Shown here piece by piece: positions 40,799 through 48,368 of a stretch of 64,000 nucleotides of DNA. Source of the DNA: JAJRXR01 sp041987545 (GTDB taxonomy: Bacteria; Planctomycetota; Phycisphaerae; Phycisphaerales; UBA1924); the NCBI GenBank assembly GCA_041987545.1, contig JBHIWH010000003.1, forward strand, positions 186,001-250,000. The letters run 5' to 3'. The notes below the pieces were generated by a model that saw only the letters and a program-made list of their open reading frames with translations, did no database searches and had not been told where the DNA came from. Made by a program: the position numbers and the translations under genes. Each line of letters begins with the position of its first letter. The first letter of the stretch is position 1.

Positions 40799-42424
40799 AT
40801 GGGCTCGAAGTCAGGCTCCAAGAAGCTCCAGGCCCCCAAGGGCACACGGGACCTCTACCCGGAGGAGACCGCACGCGTCCGCTACATCCAGAAGGCCTGG
40901 ACGGACACCGCCGTCCGCCACGGCTTCGAGGAGATCGAGGGCCCCACCTTCGAGACCAGCGAGCTGTACGCCGTCAAGAGCGGCGAGGAGATCCTGGGCG
41001 AACTCTTCCAGGCCTTCAGCGGCAAGAGCCCGGAGGAGATCGAGGAGGTCCAGAAGACCGGCCGGGCGCCGTTCGCCCTGCGGCCCGAGTTCACGCCGAC
41101 GCTGGCGCGGATGTACGCGGCCCGGGCCAAGCAGTTCAACAAGCCGACCAAGTGGTTCACGGCCGGGCCGTACTTCCGGGCCGAGCGACCCCAGCGGGGG
41201 AGGCTGCGGGAGTTCCTTCAGTGGAACTGCGACGTGATCGGGGACGACGGGACGCCGGAGGGACGGGCGCAGGCGGATGCGGAGTGCATTGACAGCTGCA
41301 TTGCGCTGTGTGAAGGGCTTGGACTCCAACGAGATAGCTTTGCAATCAAGTACAATGATCGTCGATTGGTTGAGCTTCTCTTGCTGGTCGCGGGTGTATC
41401 TCGTGATCACATCGACAGTTGGTTTCTGCTAATCGACAGGATTCCCAAGATTCAGCTCGCCGAATACTTGCAGCTTGCGGAAAAGCTAGGAGCAAGGAAG
41501 CCCAAGGCCCAGAGAATCAGAGATGCATTTACCGGAATCGCGCCAGCTGATCCAGACGAGGATCAGTTCGCGAGAGTCCAGACCTGGATAAATGAGGTCG
41601 AAACCAGTCTGAAGCAGAGTGACAAACAGTACCCCCACTCCAAGGAGCTCTACGGCGAGATCGCGGAAGCTGGTGCGGCGGGCATCATTGAGAGCCTTCC
41701 CCGTCTGGTGATTGCGTTGAACGAGCGGCATCGTCTGAGGTGGTTTGAGCTAGATCTTTCCATCGTCCGCGGCCTCGCCTACTACACCGGCACCGTCTTC
41801 GAGGCGATCGCCGACGGCGAGCGCGCCGTCGCGGGTGGCGGCCGCTACGACAACCTGATCGAGCTGATGGGCGGGCCGCCGACGCCGGCCGTCGGCTTCG
41901 CGATGGGCGACGTCGTGCTGGGCCTGCTGCTCGAGGACAAGGGACTCATGCCCGAGGGCGCCGAGCTGCTTGATGCGATCAGCACCCCGGGCGCGAGCCG
42001 CCGCCCCGAGGTCTTCGTCCTTGGCGCCGACGACGAGGCCAGCGACCCCCTCGTCCGCCGCCTGGTCGCGGACCTGCGCCGCGGTGTCGAGTCTGGTCGG
42101 CACAAGGACCACGCGGCCAGGCCCTGGAGCCGTGCCCGCTTCGAGCCCGCGTCCGGCGGCGTCCGCCCGATGCACGCGAGGCAGAGCTACAAGTCCACGC
42201 GGAACCTGAAAAAGCTGCTGAGCGACGCCGAGCGGCAGCTCGCCCGTTTCGCCGCGGTCGTCCACGGCCAGGACCGCGTCGAACTCCGCGACCTGGACAA
42301 CCGCGAGCAACTGACGCCCAAGGACGTCCAAGGTCTCCCCGACGGCGTCGCCGAGTTCAGCGTGGACCCGGCCAGCGAGGTCTACGTCGGGCGGGCGGTG
42401 CGGGTGTTGCTGGACGGGGCGTAG
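40799..42424 (+). CDS. hisS: Histidine-tRNA ligase
   Basis: A 541-residue class II synthetase: motif 1 near PKGTRDLYPEE, motif 2 as FRAERPQRGRLREFLQWN, and the histidine-binding loops GLAYYTGTVFEAI and AGGGRYDNLI. The C-terminal anticodon domain is present and extended by about 60 residues around ARPWSRARFEPASGG. It charges tRNA-His. The middle of the gene (about 41290-41760, residues 165-320, including the insertion domain) has much lower G+C and different codon use, as if that part came from another lineage. The reading frame is intact across both joins. Confidence 0.95.
   Translation: MGSKSGSKKLQAPKGTRDLYPEETARVRYIQKAWTDTAVRHGFEEIEGPTFETSELYAVKSGEEILGELFQAFSGKSPEEIEEVQKTGRAPFALRPEFTPTLARMYAARAKQFNKPTKWFTAGPYFRAERPQRGRLREFLQWNCDVIGDDGTPEGRAQADAECIDSCIALCEGLGLQRDSFAIKYNDRRLVELLLLVAGVSRDHIDSWFLLIDRIPKIQLAEYLQLAEKLGARKPKAQRIRDAFTGIAPADPDEDQFARVQTWINEVETSLKQSDKQYPHSKELYGEIAEAGAAGIIESLPRLVIALNERHRLRWFELDLSIVRGLAYYTGTVFEAIADGERAVAGGGRYDNLIELMGGPPTPAVGFAMGDVVLGLLLEDKGLMPEGAELLDAISTPGASRRPEVFVLGADDEASDPLVRRLVADLRRGVESGRHKDHAARPWSRARFEPASGGVRPMHARQSYKSTRNLKKLLSDAERQLARFAAVVHGQDRVELRDLDNREQLTPKDVQGLPDGVAEFSVDPASEVYVGRAVRVLLDGA
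41290..41760 (+). other. Low-GC mosaic segment inside hisS
   Basis: Counting 41341-41640 gives 153 G/C of 300 (51%), whereas 41041-41100 has 45 of 60 (75%). The segment uses AAT, GAT, TTG, AGA and similar codons that are rare around it. It spans the end of the catalytic core's first half and the insertion domain, and returns sharply to GC-rich codons at CATCGTCCGCGGCCTCGCC near 41760. It looks like intragenic recombination or domain replacement. Confidence 0.7.
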
Positions 42425-42446
42425 GCGCGGTCGTCGTCCCATCCGA

Positions 42447-42520
42447 CGAGCCCGGAGCGTGAGCGACGGGTCCGGACCACAGCCCCGCCGCGCGGGCCCG
42501 TCGCTGACGCTCCGGGCTCG
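42447..42520. repeat. REPIN: two inverted REP sequences
   Basis: The left arm (42447-42474) and the right arm (42493-42520), read on the opposite strand, agree at 26 of 28 positions, around an 18-base spacer. Each arm contains GAGCGT(G/C)AGC, the same core as the RAYT-flanking REPs (GAGCGTAAGC at 33302-33311). It lies between hisS and a convergent membrane-protein gene. The remaining bases up to 42618 show no feature. Confidence 0.75.
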
Positions 42521-42618
42521 TATCGCGCGCCGGACCGCCCGGGGGGCGATCAGGTCCGCGATGCCCAGCACGGCGAAACGCGCAACCGCGACGCTTCGAC
42601 CAGCGACACCCGGACCAA

Positions 42619-43101
42619 CTACACAAGGAACAGCATCGCGATCAGCGCGCCGCCGGCGCAGGCGTGGAAGACCCCGACGCCGAAGAAGATCACCCACGCG
42701 TACCGCCACTGCTTCGCGACGGGCATGCGCATCCAGACGCGTCGGCGCCAGAGCATCCAGGCCAGGCCGAGGGCGGAGCCGACGGCCAGCGTCGCCATCG
42801 TCACCCAGAGCGCGACGGCGATCGGGTCCTCGCCCCCCGTCCCGATCAGCGGGATCAGCAGGAACAGGCCGGTCACCGCGTCGAAGCCGAGGCCGAGGGC
42901 GAAGGCGATGAGGCCCAGCGCCCACGGGCCGGCGACCGCGCCGGGCGAGCGGACGCCGAGGGTGATGGGCGCGCTGCACTCGGGGCAGGCGCCGCCGCGC
43001 ACGCCGCGGAGGTTGTAGCGGCAGACCGGGCAGGGCTCGTCGTGCGCGTCGAGCCACGCCGCGAGGGCCTGGTTGTCGTGCTGATCGGGTGGCGTGTTCA
43101 G
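42619..43101 (-). CDS. Zinc-ribbon membrane protein, probable CTG start
   Basis: A protein of about 160 residues. The N-terminal zinc ribbon CPVCRYNLRGVRGGACPEC is complete only if translation begins upstream of the GTG at 43002. In that frame there is no ATG, GTG or TTG, but a CTG at 43101 has a strong GGAGGGG site (43108-43114) 6 bases away, so CTG is the likely start. Three TM helices follow (GLIAFALGLGFDAVTGLFLL; ALWVTMATLAVGSALGLAWM; AWVIFFGVGVFHACAGGALI). The ribbon matches that at 31994-32449, where it is C-terminal. Confidence 0.65.
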   Translation of the reverse strand: MNTPPDQHDNQALAAWLDAHDEPCPVCRYNLRGVRGGACPECSAPITLGVRSPGAVAGPWALGLIAFALGLGFDAVTGLFLLIPLIGTGGEDPIAVALWVTMATLAVGSALGLAWMLWRRRVWMRMPVAKQWRYAWVIFFGVGVFHACAGGALIAMLFLV

Positions 43102-43136
43102 GCGGTTCCCCTCCGGGGGCGTACGCGCGGGCAGGG

Positions 43137-43142
43137 TATCGT
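43137..43142 (+). promoter_or_regulatory. -10 element TATCGT, 6 bases before ATG 43149
   Basis: TATCGT, GTTCGC, ATG. Lies in the 47-base gap between divergent starts at 43101 and 43149. Confidence 0.45.
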
Positions 43143-43148
43143 GTTCGC

Positions 43149-43718
43149 ATGAGCCACATCCAGATCGTGCCCGAGGGCGAGGCGACGGGCGAGCTGGCCG
43201 AGCTGTATCGGCGGTTCGGCAACCCGGACGGCACGGTGGACAACGTGCTCAAGGTGCACTCGCTCAACCCCGCGTCGCTGCGGGCGCACTGCGCGCTGTA
43301 CGTCCAGTCGATGCACGACCGCTCGCCCGTGTCGCGGGCCGAGCGGGAGATGGTGGGGGTGGCGGTCAGCCGCGCCAACGGGTGCGCGTACTGCCTGGAG
43401 CACCACGCGGCCGGGCTCGCGCGGCTGCTGCCCGGCGACCGGGAGCACGCCGCCGCCGAGCTGATGAACGGCTCGGTCGAGTCGCTCACGCCCCGCGAGC
43501 GGGCGATGGTCGCGTACGCCGAGAAGCTCACGCGCGAGCCCGCGTCGATGACACGCGCCGATGTGGACGCTCTGCGGGACGCGGGTTTGACCGACCGCGA
43601 GGTGCTCGACGTGTGCCAGGCCGCGGCGTACTTCGCGTACGCCAACCGCATCGTGCTCGGGCTCGGCGCCTCCCTGGGCGAGGGGGAGGGCGCGATCGGG
43701 CAATGGCCCGAGGCCTGA
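43149..43718 (+). CDS. Peroxidase-related AhpD-like protein
   Basis: A 189-residue all-helical protein of the carboxymuconolactone decarboxylase/AhpD superfamily. The redox motif is CAYCLEHH (CxxCxxxH form), preceded by SRAEREMVGVAVSRANG, and a second helix pair begins LTPRERAMVAYAEKL. Members reduce peroxides using the Cys pair. The length of about 190 fits the peroxidase-related subgroup rather than short AhpD. It has its own leaderless-type promoter. Confidence 0.88.
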   Translation: MSHIQIVPEGEATGELAELYRRFGNPDGTVDNVLKVHSLNPASLRAHCALYVQSMHDRSPVSRAEREMVGVAVSRANGCAYCLEHHAAGLARLLPGDREHAAAELMNGSVESLTPRERAMVAYAEKLTREPASMTRADVDALRDAGLTDREVLDVCQAAAYFAYANRIVLGLGASLGEGEGAIGQWPEA

Positions 43719-43732
43719 GCGGGCGACTCTCG

Positions 43733-43738
43733 TAGACT
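43733..43738 (+). promoter_or_regulatory. -10 element TAGACT, 6 bases before ATG 43745
   Basis: TAGACT, CGGCCC, ATG, 14 bases after the preceding stop codon. Confidence 0.45.
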
Positions 43739-43744
43739 CGGCCC

Positions 43745-44500
43745 ATGCCCGTCGGCGCCGTCATGCTGGCCTTGTCGCTGCTGGCCGGGGGCGGCCCGCC
43801 CGGCGCCGGGCCCGAGTCGGCGCCGGCGAGCGACGGCAACCTGCTCGCCGACGCCTCGTTCGAGCGGGTGGACGGCGAGCCCTCGCCCTGGTGGAGCTTC
43901 CACGAGCGGAGCCCGGGCTCGTGGGGCGAGTTCGCGATCACCAATGCGCAGGCCGCCGAGGGCGAGCGCAGCGCGCTTCTCGTGCTCGACTCGGACGGGT
44001 CCGACAAGGACACGCGGGTCTGGGGCGTCGTGCAGGAGGTCGAGGCCGAGCGCTGCCCCGAGTACCTGTCCGGGTACTACCGCGTCGAGGGCTGGGAGCG
44101 GGGAACTCCAAAGCAGTACCTCCAGGTCGTCGTGATCGTGTGGCGCCCCGGGTCGATGCCCGAGGGCGTGAACGCGGGCAACTACCAGCTCGCGTGCACG
44201 CTGGCGGGCGTGGACCGATCGCCCCTGCCGGGGGTCGTGAACCGCAAGTTCGTGATCACGGGGCCGGTCGAGCCCGACGAGGACGAGTGGGTCTTCTTCG
44301 AGCTGCCGCTGGCCGAGCTGTTCGAGCGGGAGTGGGGGCGGCGGCCGGCGGACTTCGAGTACCTGCGCGTGTTCTTCGAGGCGCGGTACGACGGGCGGCG
44401 CGGGGGCGAGCGGGCCCGGGCCCGGGTGTTCTACGACGACCTGTACATGGGTGATCGGTCGAGGGCGCCCGCGGGCGACGGGGCGACCGACGAGGAGTGA
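43745..44500 (+). CDS. Exported protein with carbohydrate-binding-module-like fold
   Basis: A 251-residue protein with a short signal peptide (AVMLALSLLAGGGPPGAG). The body begins NLLADASFERVDGEPSPWW, the typical opening of CBM-like jelly-roll domains, and continues as beta strands with aromatic residues (LSGYYRVEGWERGTPKQY; EWVFFELPLAELF; RVFYDDLYMG). There is no catalytic motif. It may bind a glycan at the cell surface. It is convergent with lepB. Confidence 0.68.
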   Translation: MPVGAVMLALSLLAGGGPPGAGPESAPASDGNLLADASFERVDGEPSPWWSFHERSPGSWGEFAITNAQAAEGERSALLVLDSDGSDKDTRVWGVVQEVEAERCPEYLSGYYRVEGWERGTPKQYLQVVVIVWRPGSMPEGVNAGNYQLACTLAGVDRSPLPGVVNRKFVITGPVEPDEDEWVFFELPLAELFEREWGRRPADFEYLRVFFEARYDGRRGGERARARVFYDDLYMGDRSRAPAGDGATDEE

Positions 44501-44519
44501 TCGCGGCCGGGCGGTCCGC

Positions 44520-46190
44520 CTACCAGATCCAGCGCATCCGCCCGACGTCGGGGATCGGCACGCGCGTCTCGCGCAGGGGCGCCGGGAAGTAGACGACGAA
44601 CGCCTTGCCGATCAGCAGGTCCTCGTGGACGACGCCGATGGTGGGGTCGACCTGCTCGGCGACCCAGGGGTCGGGCGCGCCGCCGCCGGGCGTCGCGCTC
44701 CAGAGGCGGGAGTCGAGCGACGACGGGCTGTTGTCGCCGCACATGAAGTACTGGGTGTCGTTGAGGACGACCGGGAGCGAGGGGTGGGCGCCGCGCGTCG
44801 CCGACACCGGGTGGTGCTGGTAGTAGATGTCCCGCTTGAGCGCGACCCGGTGGAGCGTGAACGGCCCGCCGCCGAACTCCCAGCGGAGCGTCGTGGGGCG
44901 GTACGTCTCGGGCGAGCCGAGCACCGAGCGGGTGAGCTGCGGGAAGCGGGTCAGCAGCTCGTCGAGGTCGGAACCGGTGGCGGCCCGCATCCGCTCGGCC
45001 GGGGTCAGCTCGTACGCCCCGTCCACGCGCCCGCCGGCGACGAGCCGGCCGTCGATGTAGAACGACAGAGCCTGGTCCATGTGCCAGAACTCGATCGTCG
45101 TGGCGGCGCCGCCGGTCTCCAGCGCGGGCGCCTCGGCATTGTCCACGATGACGTCCCAGGGCTCGTCGGGCCCGGCGTCCTGCGGGCGCATCCGGAGCGT
45201 GACCCGCCCGGCGCCCGCGTCGTACTCGCCCCGGTACTCGAAGCCCATCGCGTTCAGGACGGCCGTGATCGTGATCGGCTGGGCGCCCTCGTCGGGCTGG
45301 ATGCCGAAGCTCATCGCCACGTCGGTCGCGGGGAACTCCTCGGTCGTCTTCGTCCGCGACTCGTTGTACGCGACCCAGTCCGTGACCGGTCTGGCGGCGT
45401 CCCGCCAGGCGAGCGTCGCGGCGCCCGAGCCGTTCTTGCGGTACGTGATCGACGCGTCGATCCCCTCCCAGTCGCCCTCGCCCCGCCAGGGCGCGCGGTA
45501 CGTCGACCCCGGCGAGGTCGACGTCGGGGGCGTGTACACCGAGTCGAAGAGCAGCTGGAACATCGCCCGCTGCACGCGTTCGGGCTTGCGCTGGATCGAC
45601 CAGCCGGACTGGTCCCAGGCGTCGGCGCCCCGGGGCTCGCCCACGATCGCCGAGAAGGGCCTGGTGAACACGTCGCCGGCGGCCAGCGCGATCTGCTCGT
45701 TGGGCAGGCCGATCAGCCGCTTGATGTAGTTCTCCTGCGTGCCCGGGTTCTTGAAGACCGTCACGTCCCAGCGTTCGGGCTCGAAGAGCACGGGCAGGTA
45801 CTTGATGACGAAGACGCGGTCGCCGGCGCGAAGGGGGACCTTGGTCTGCTCCCACTGCTGGCCAGTGACCGGGTCGGTCGGCTCGATGGGCCCGCCCCGC
45901 TGCTCCGGGCGGGCCGCGGTCCCGGGGCCCTGGATCGACGTGGGGATCTGGTTGCCGCGGTCGGCGTAGTCCCATGGGCCGACGGCGAAGTCGTACCCCG
46001 TGTCGGGGCCCTGGAACCGCATGTGCTTGCCGAGCAGCGTGGGCGCCATCGACCCGGTCGGGATCAGGAACCCCTCGATCACGAACCCCCGGAAGACGAA
46101 GGCCATGATGAAGGCGATCATGACCGACGTGAGCGTCTCCTTGATGGAGATGGGCTCGAAGTGGCTCCGGGATTCGCTGGTCTCGGGCAT
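44520..46190 (-). CDS. lepB: Signal peptidase I with large insertion
   Basis: A 556-residue type I signal peptidase. Catalytic Ser47 is in IPTGSMAPTLLG and Lys157 in ENYIKRLIG; the closing box GDNSPSSLDSR starts at residue 485. A single N-terminal TM helix (SVMIAFIMAFVFRGFVIEGF) precedes Ser47. It cleaves signal peptides on the outer face of the inner membrane. Ordinary LepB is 200-330 residues; here about 300 residues are inserted between the Lys box and the GDN box, including a segment that looks like a concanavalin-type beta sandwich (IEFWHMDQALSFYIDGRLV). The active site remains complete. Confidence 0.92.
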   Translation of the reverse strand: MPETSESRSHFEPISIKETLTSVMIAFIMAFVFRGFVIEGFLIPTGSMAPTLLGKHMRFQGPDTGYDFAVGPWDYADRGNQIPTSIQGPGTAARPEQRGGPIEPTDPVTGQQWEQTKVPLRAGDRVFVIKYLPVLFEPERWDVTVFKNPGTQENYIKRLIGLPNEQIALAAGDVFTRPFSAIVGEPRGADAWDQSGWSIQRKPERVQRAMFQLLFDSVYTPPTSTSPGSTYRAPWRGEGDWEGIDASITYRKNGSGAATLAWRDAARPVTDWVAYNESRTKTTEEFPATDVAMSFGIQPDEGAQPITITAVLNAMGFEYRGEYDAGAGRVTLRMRPQDAGPDEPWDVIVDNAEAPALETGGAATTIEFWHMDQALSFYIDGRLVAGGRVDGAYELTPAERMRAATGSDLDELLTRFPQLTRSVLGSPETYRPTTLRWEFGGGPFTLHRVALKRDIYYQHHPVSATRGAHPSLPVVLNDTQYFMCGDNSPSSLDSRLWSATPGGGAPDPWVAEQVDPTIGVVHEDLLIGKAFVVYFPAPLRETRVPIPDVGRMRWIW

Positions 46191-46196
46191 GGGCGA

Positions 46197-46202
46197 ACCG
46201 TA
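46197..46202 (-). promoter_or_regulatory. -10 element TACGGT, 6 bases before lepB ATG
   Basis: On the minus strand TACGGT, TCGCCC, ATG (46190). Confidence 0.45.
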
Positions 46203-46254
46203 GCGGGCATCGGCGCCGGGCGCCGATCGAGGTCGGCCGCCGTTTCAGCAGGAC

Positions 46255-47655
46255 TCAGTCCGAGCCGCCCCCGCCAGAGCCGCCGCCTCCATCGGAGCCG
46301 CCGCCGCCGGAGCCGGACGGGCCACCGCCCGGTCCGTCGCCCGGGCGTCGTCGTCGCCGCTTCTTGCGTCGGCGTTTCTTTTTCGGCTGGCCCTCGCCGC
46401 CCGGCTCGCCCGGTCGGTCCGGGTTCTGGCGACGCTGGTCCGGGCGATCGGTCCTCGGCTGGCCGCCGCGCTCCCCGCCCTCGCCCTGTGGCTTCCGCCG
46501 CCGCCGACGGCGCTTCTTCTTCTTGGTCGGCGCCTCGCCCGTGTCGGCCGAGGCTTGCTGGTCGGGGCCCTCGCGCGGCCCGTCCGCGGCCCCGTCGCGG
46601 TCCCGCTCGCGCGGGCGGCGGTCGTCCCGGTCGCGGCGGCGGCGCCCGCGTCCCCGCTCGCCCCCGCCGTCCTCACGCTCGGGCCCGGCCCTCGCCGGCG
46701 TCTTGCCCGGCTCGCCGATCTCCTCGACCGGGAAGGCCGACCGCTCTCCCGAGTCGAGCGAGACGAGGACCAGCTGGGTCAGGATCTGTGTGTCGACGAC
46801 GATCCCGTCGCCGTCGGGCGTGCCGACGCGGGCCTTGCGCCGTGGCAGGCGCTTGCGCAGCTCGTCGTACGTCTCGTCCTCGTACCGCAGGCAGCACATC
46901 AGCCGCCCGCACCGGCCCGAGATCTTCAGTGGGTCCAGCGTCGCCTTCTGCGTCTTGGCCGACCGCATCGAGATCGGCTTGAGGACCTTGAGGAAGCTCT
47001 TGCAGCAGCAGTACTGCCCGCAGCGCTCGTAATCAGCCGTGATCCGCGCCTCGTCCCGCGCGCCCACCTGCCGCAGGTCCACCCGCTGATCGATCGCCCG
47101 GGACAGGTCCCGCGCCAGGTCTCGGACCTCGACCCGCTCCTCGGTCGTGTAGTAGACCGTCGTCCGCTCGCCGCCGAGGATCGGCTCGACGTCAACGATC
47201 TTGATCGGCAGGCGCCGCTTCTCGACCACGCCCTTGCAGATCGAGCGCAGCCCGTGCTTGGACCGCTCGATCCGGGCCTGGCGGTCCATGTCCTCTGCGG
47301 TCGCGACACGGAGGGCCGCGCCCCGCGTGAAGAACGGGTAGTCCCGCCCGCCCGAGTTCTCGATGTACTCGAGCATCTGCTTGCGGGTGACGCTCTTGCC
47401 GCACCCGGCGTTGGGGCACGTGCTCGTGAGCATCTCGCCGATCTCGTGACCGCGGTGCGTGCGGACCACGATCTTGGACCCGCACCCGGGCTTGGCCTCG
47501 CCCCGGTAGGGGAACTCCCCGACAAGGCGCATGAAGCCGAAGCGGACCACGAGCGTGGTCGGCGCGTTGAGCCGCTCGTACGCCTCGCGGTCCTCCTTCT
47601 CCCGGAGGTGCTCGGCCAGGTCGGCCTCGAACTGGGGCAGCGCGTGGATCGGCAT
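46255..47655 (-). CDS. PSP1-domain (RicT/YaaT-like) protein with basic low-complexity tail
   Basis: A 466-residue protein. The PSP1 core covers residues 30-300: VVRFGFMRLVGEFPYRG, then the cysteine boxes CGQYCCCKSFL and CGRLMCCLRYEDE that bind iron-sulfur or zinc in the Bacillus RicT (YaaT) family, which supports RNA processing. Residues 320-466 are a tail of Arg/Lys/Gly/Asp with RGRGRRRRDRDDRR, KKKKRRRRRRK and a Gly-Ser end, reminiscent of RNA-binding tails. TAGGCT lies 12 bases before the ATG on the minus strand. The downstream genes are small exported proteins. Confidence 0.85.
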   Translation of the reverse strand: MPIHALPQFEADLAEHLREKEDREAYERLNAPTTLVVRFGFMRLVGEFPYRGEAKPGCGSKIVVRTHRGHEIGEMLTSTCPNAGCGKSVTRKQMLEYIENSGGRDYPFFTRGAALRVATAEDMDRQARIERSKHGLRSICKGVVEKRRLPIKIVDVEPILGGERTTVYYTTEERVEVRDLARDLSRAIDQRVDLRQVGARDEARITADYERCGQYCCCKSFLKVLKPISMRSAKTQKATLDPLKISGRCGRLMCCLRYEDETYDELRKRLPRRKARVGTPDGDGIVVDTQILTQLVLVSLDSGERSAFPVEEIGEPGKTPARAGPEREDGGGERGRGRRRRDRDDRRPRERDRDGAADGPREGPDQQASADTGEAPTKKKKRRRRRRKPQGEGGERGGQPRTDRPDQRRQNPDRPGEPGGEGQPKKKRRRKKRRRRRPGDGPGGGPSGSGGGGSDGGGGSGGGGSD

Positions 47656-47680
47656 GGGCTCGCCAAGAGCCTACGCGGGC

Positions 47681-48013
47681 TCAGGGCGAGCCGAGCCGCC
47701 TCGCCCGGGCGTTGGTGAACATCTCGGGCAGGCTCTGCTTGTCCCACAGCTCCAGGTTGTCCTGCTGGACCTTGTAGACGTAGAGCGTCTCGGTCCGGTC
47801 GTCCACGACGAACAGGGGCTCGAGGTTGCCCGAGCGGGTGGTCATCATCGTGATCCCGCCGGCCTCGCCGGTCATGTCGGCCGCGGCCTGGGCGTCGAGC
47901 AGCCCGCTGGCCTGGGCCAGGATCAGCGTGGTCAGCCCGGCGGCCGTCGCCCAGAGCGCGGCGATCCGCGAACGCTCGCCCGAGGACGCCGGTGTGCGGG
48001 TGGTCGTGCTCAT
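47681..48013 (-). CDS. Small membrane protein, coupled trio
   Basis: A 110-residue protein with one TM helix (AALWATAAGLTTLILAQASG) after a Ser/Thr/Arg leader, then a short beta-rich domain (EPLFVVDDRTETLYVYKVQ). No family recognised. Its ATG overlaps the stop of the gene at 48010-48303 by 4 bases. Both proteins share a short VYxV..N motif region (VYVYKVQQDN versus VYVLDSSNREIV), so they may be related or partners. Confidence 0.65.
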   Translation of the reverse strand: MSTTTRTPASSGERSRIAALWATAAGLTTLILAQASGLLDAQAAADMTGEAGGITMMTTRSGNLEPLFVVDDRTETLYVYKVQQDNLELWDKQSLPEMFTNARARRLGSP

Positions 48014-48303
48014 CGGTTCGGCTCCGCGATCGCGTCGGCCCGCAGGTCGCGGTAGCCCACGCCCTCGAGCTGGTTGGTCGAGTTGTTCCACTTGACGGCC
48101 ACGATCTCGCGGTTGGACGAGTCGAGCACGTACACCGCGTTGGCGTTCCCGCTGGCGGGCTCGCCGCCGACGATCGTGTACGTCCCGGGGGGGCGCCTGA
48201 GGTCGGGCTGGGCGTCGGCCCGCGGGACCGCGGTCACCAGCCCCAGCACGACGAGCAGGCCCGCGTTCAGCGCCACCAGGGCGCGCGTCTGCCGGCTTCG
48301 CAT
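48010..48303 (-). CDS. Small exported protein, coupled trio
   Basis: A 97-residue protein with a signal peptide (LVALNAGLLVVLGLVTAVPRADA) and a mature part of about 66 residues with the beta-like pattern YTIVGGEPASG, NAVYVLDSSNREIVAVKWN. The NREIVAVKW segment resembles a single beta-propeller blade. Function unknown. It is coupled to the gene at 47681-48013 by ATGA. Confidence 0.65.
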   Translation of the reverse strand: MRSRQTRALVALNAGLLVVLGLVTAVPRADAQPDLRRPPGTYTIVGGEPASGNANAVYVLDSSNREIVAVKWNNSTNQLEGVGYRDLRADAIAEPNR

Positions 48304-48368
48304 CGGTCGATCTCCTTGTCTGAGTTGTCGTTCGGGTCCGTCTCGGCCGCCCTGGGGGGGCCGGGCGG

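Noticed and set aside
42521..42618. Possible coding remnant on - (VAVARFAVLGIADLIAP...)
   Set aside because: It follows the stop of the membrane-protein gene in a different frame and runs into the REPIN; a chance open frame is more likely.
46197..47655. Gly-Ser rich end of the PSP1 protein as a tandem repeat array
   Set aside because: It is low-complexity coding sequence, with no exact DNA repeat unit.
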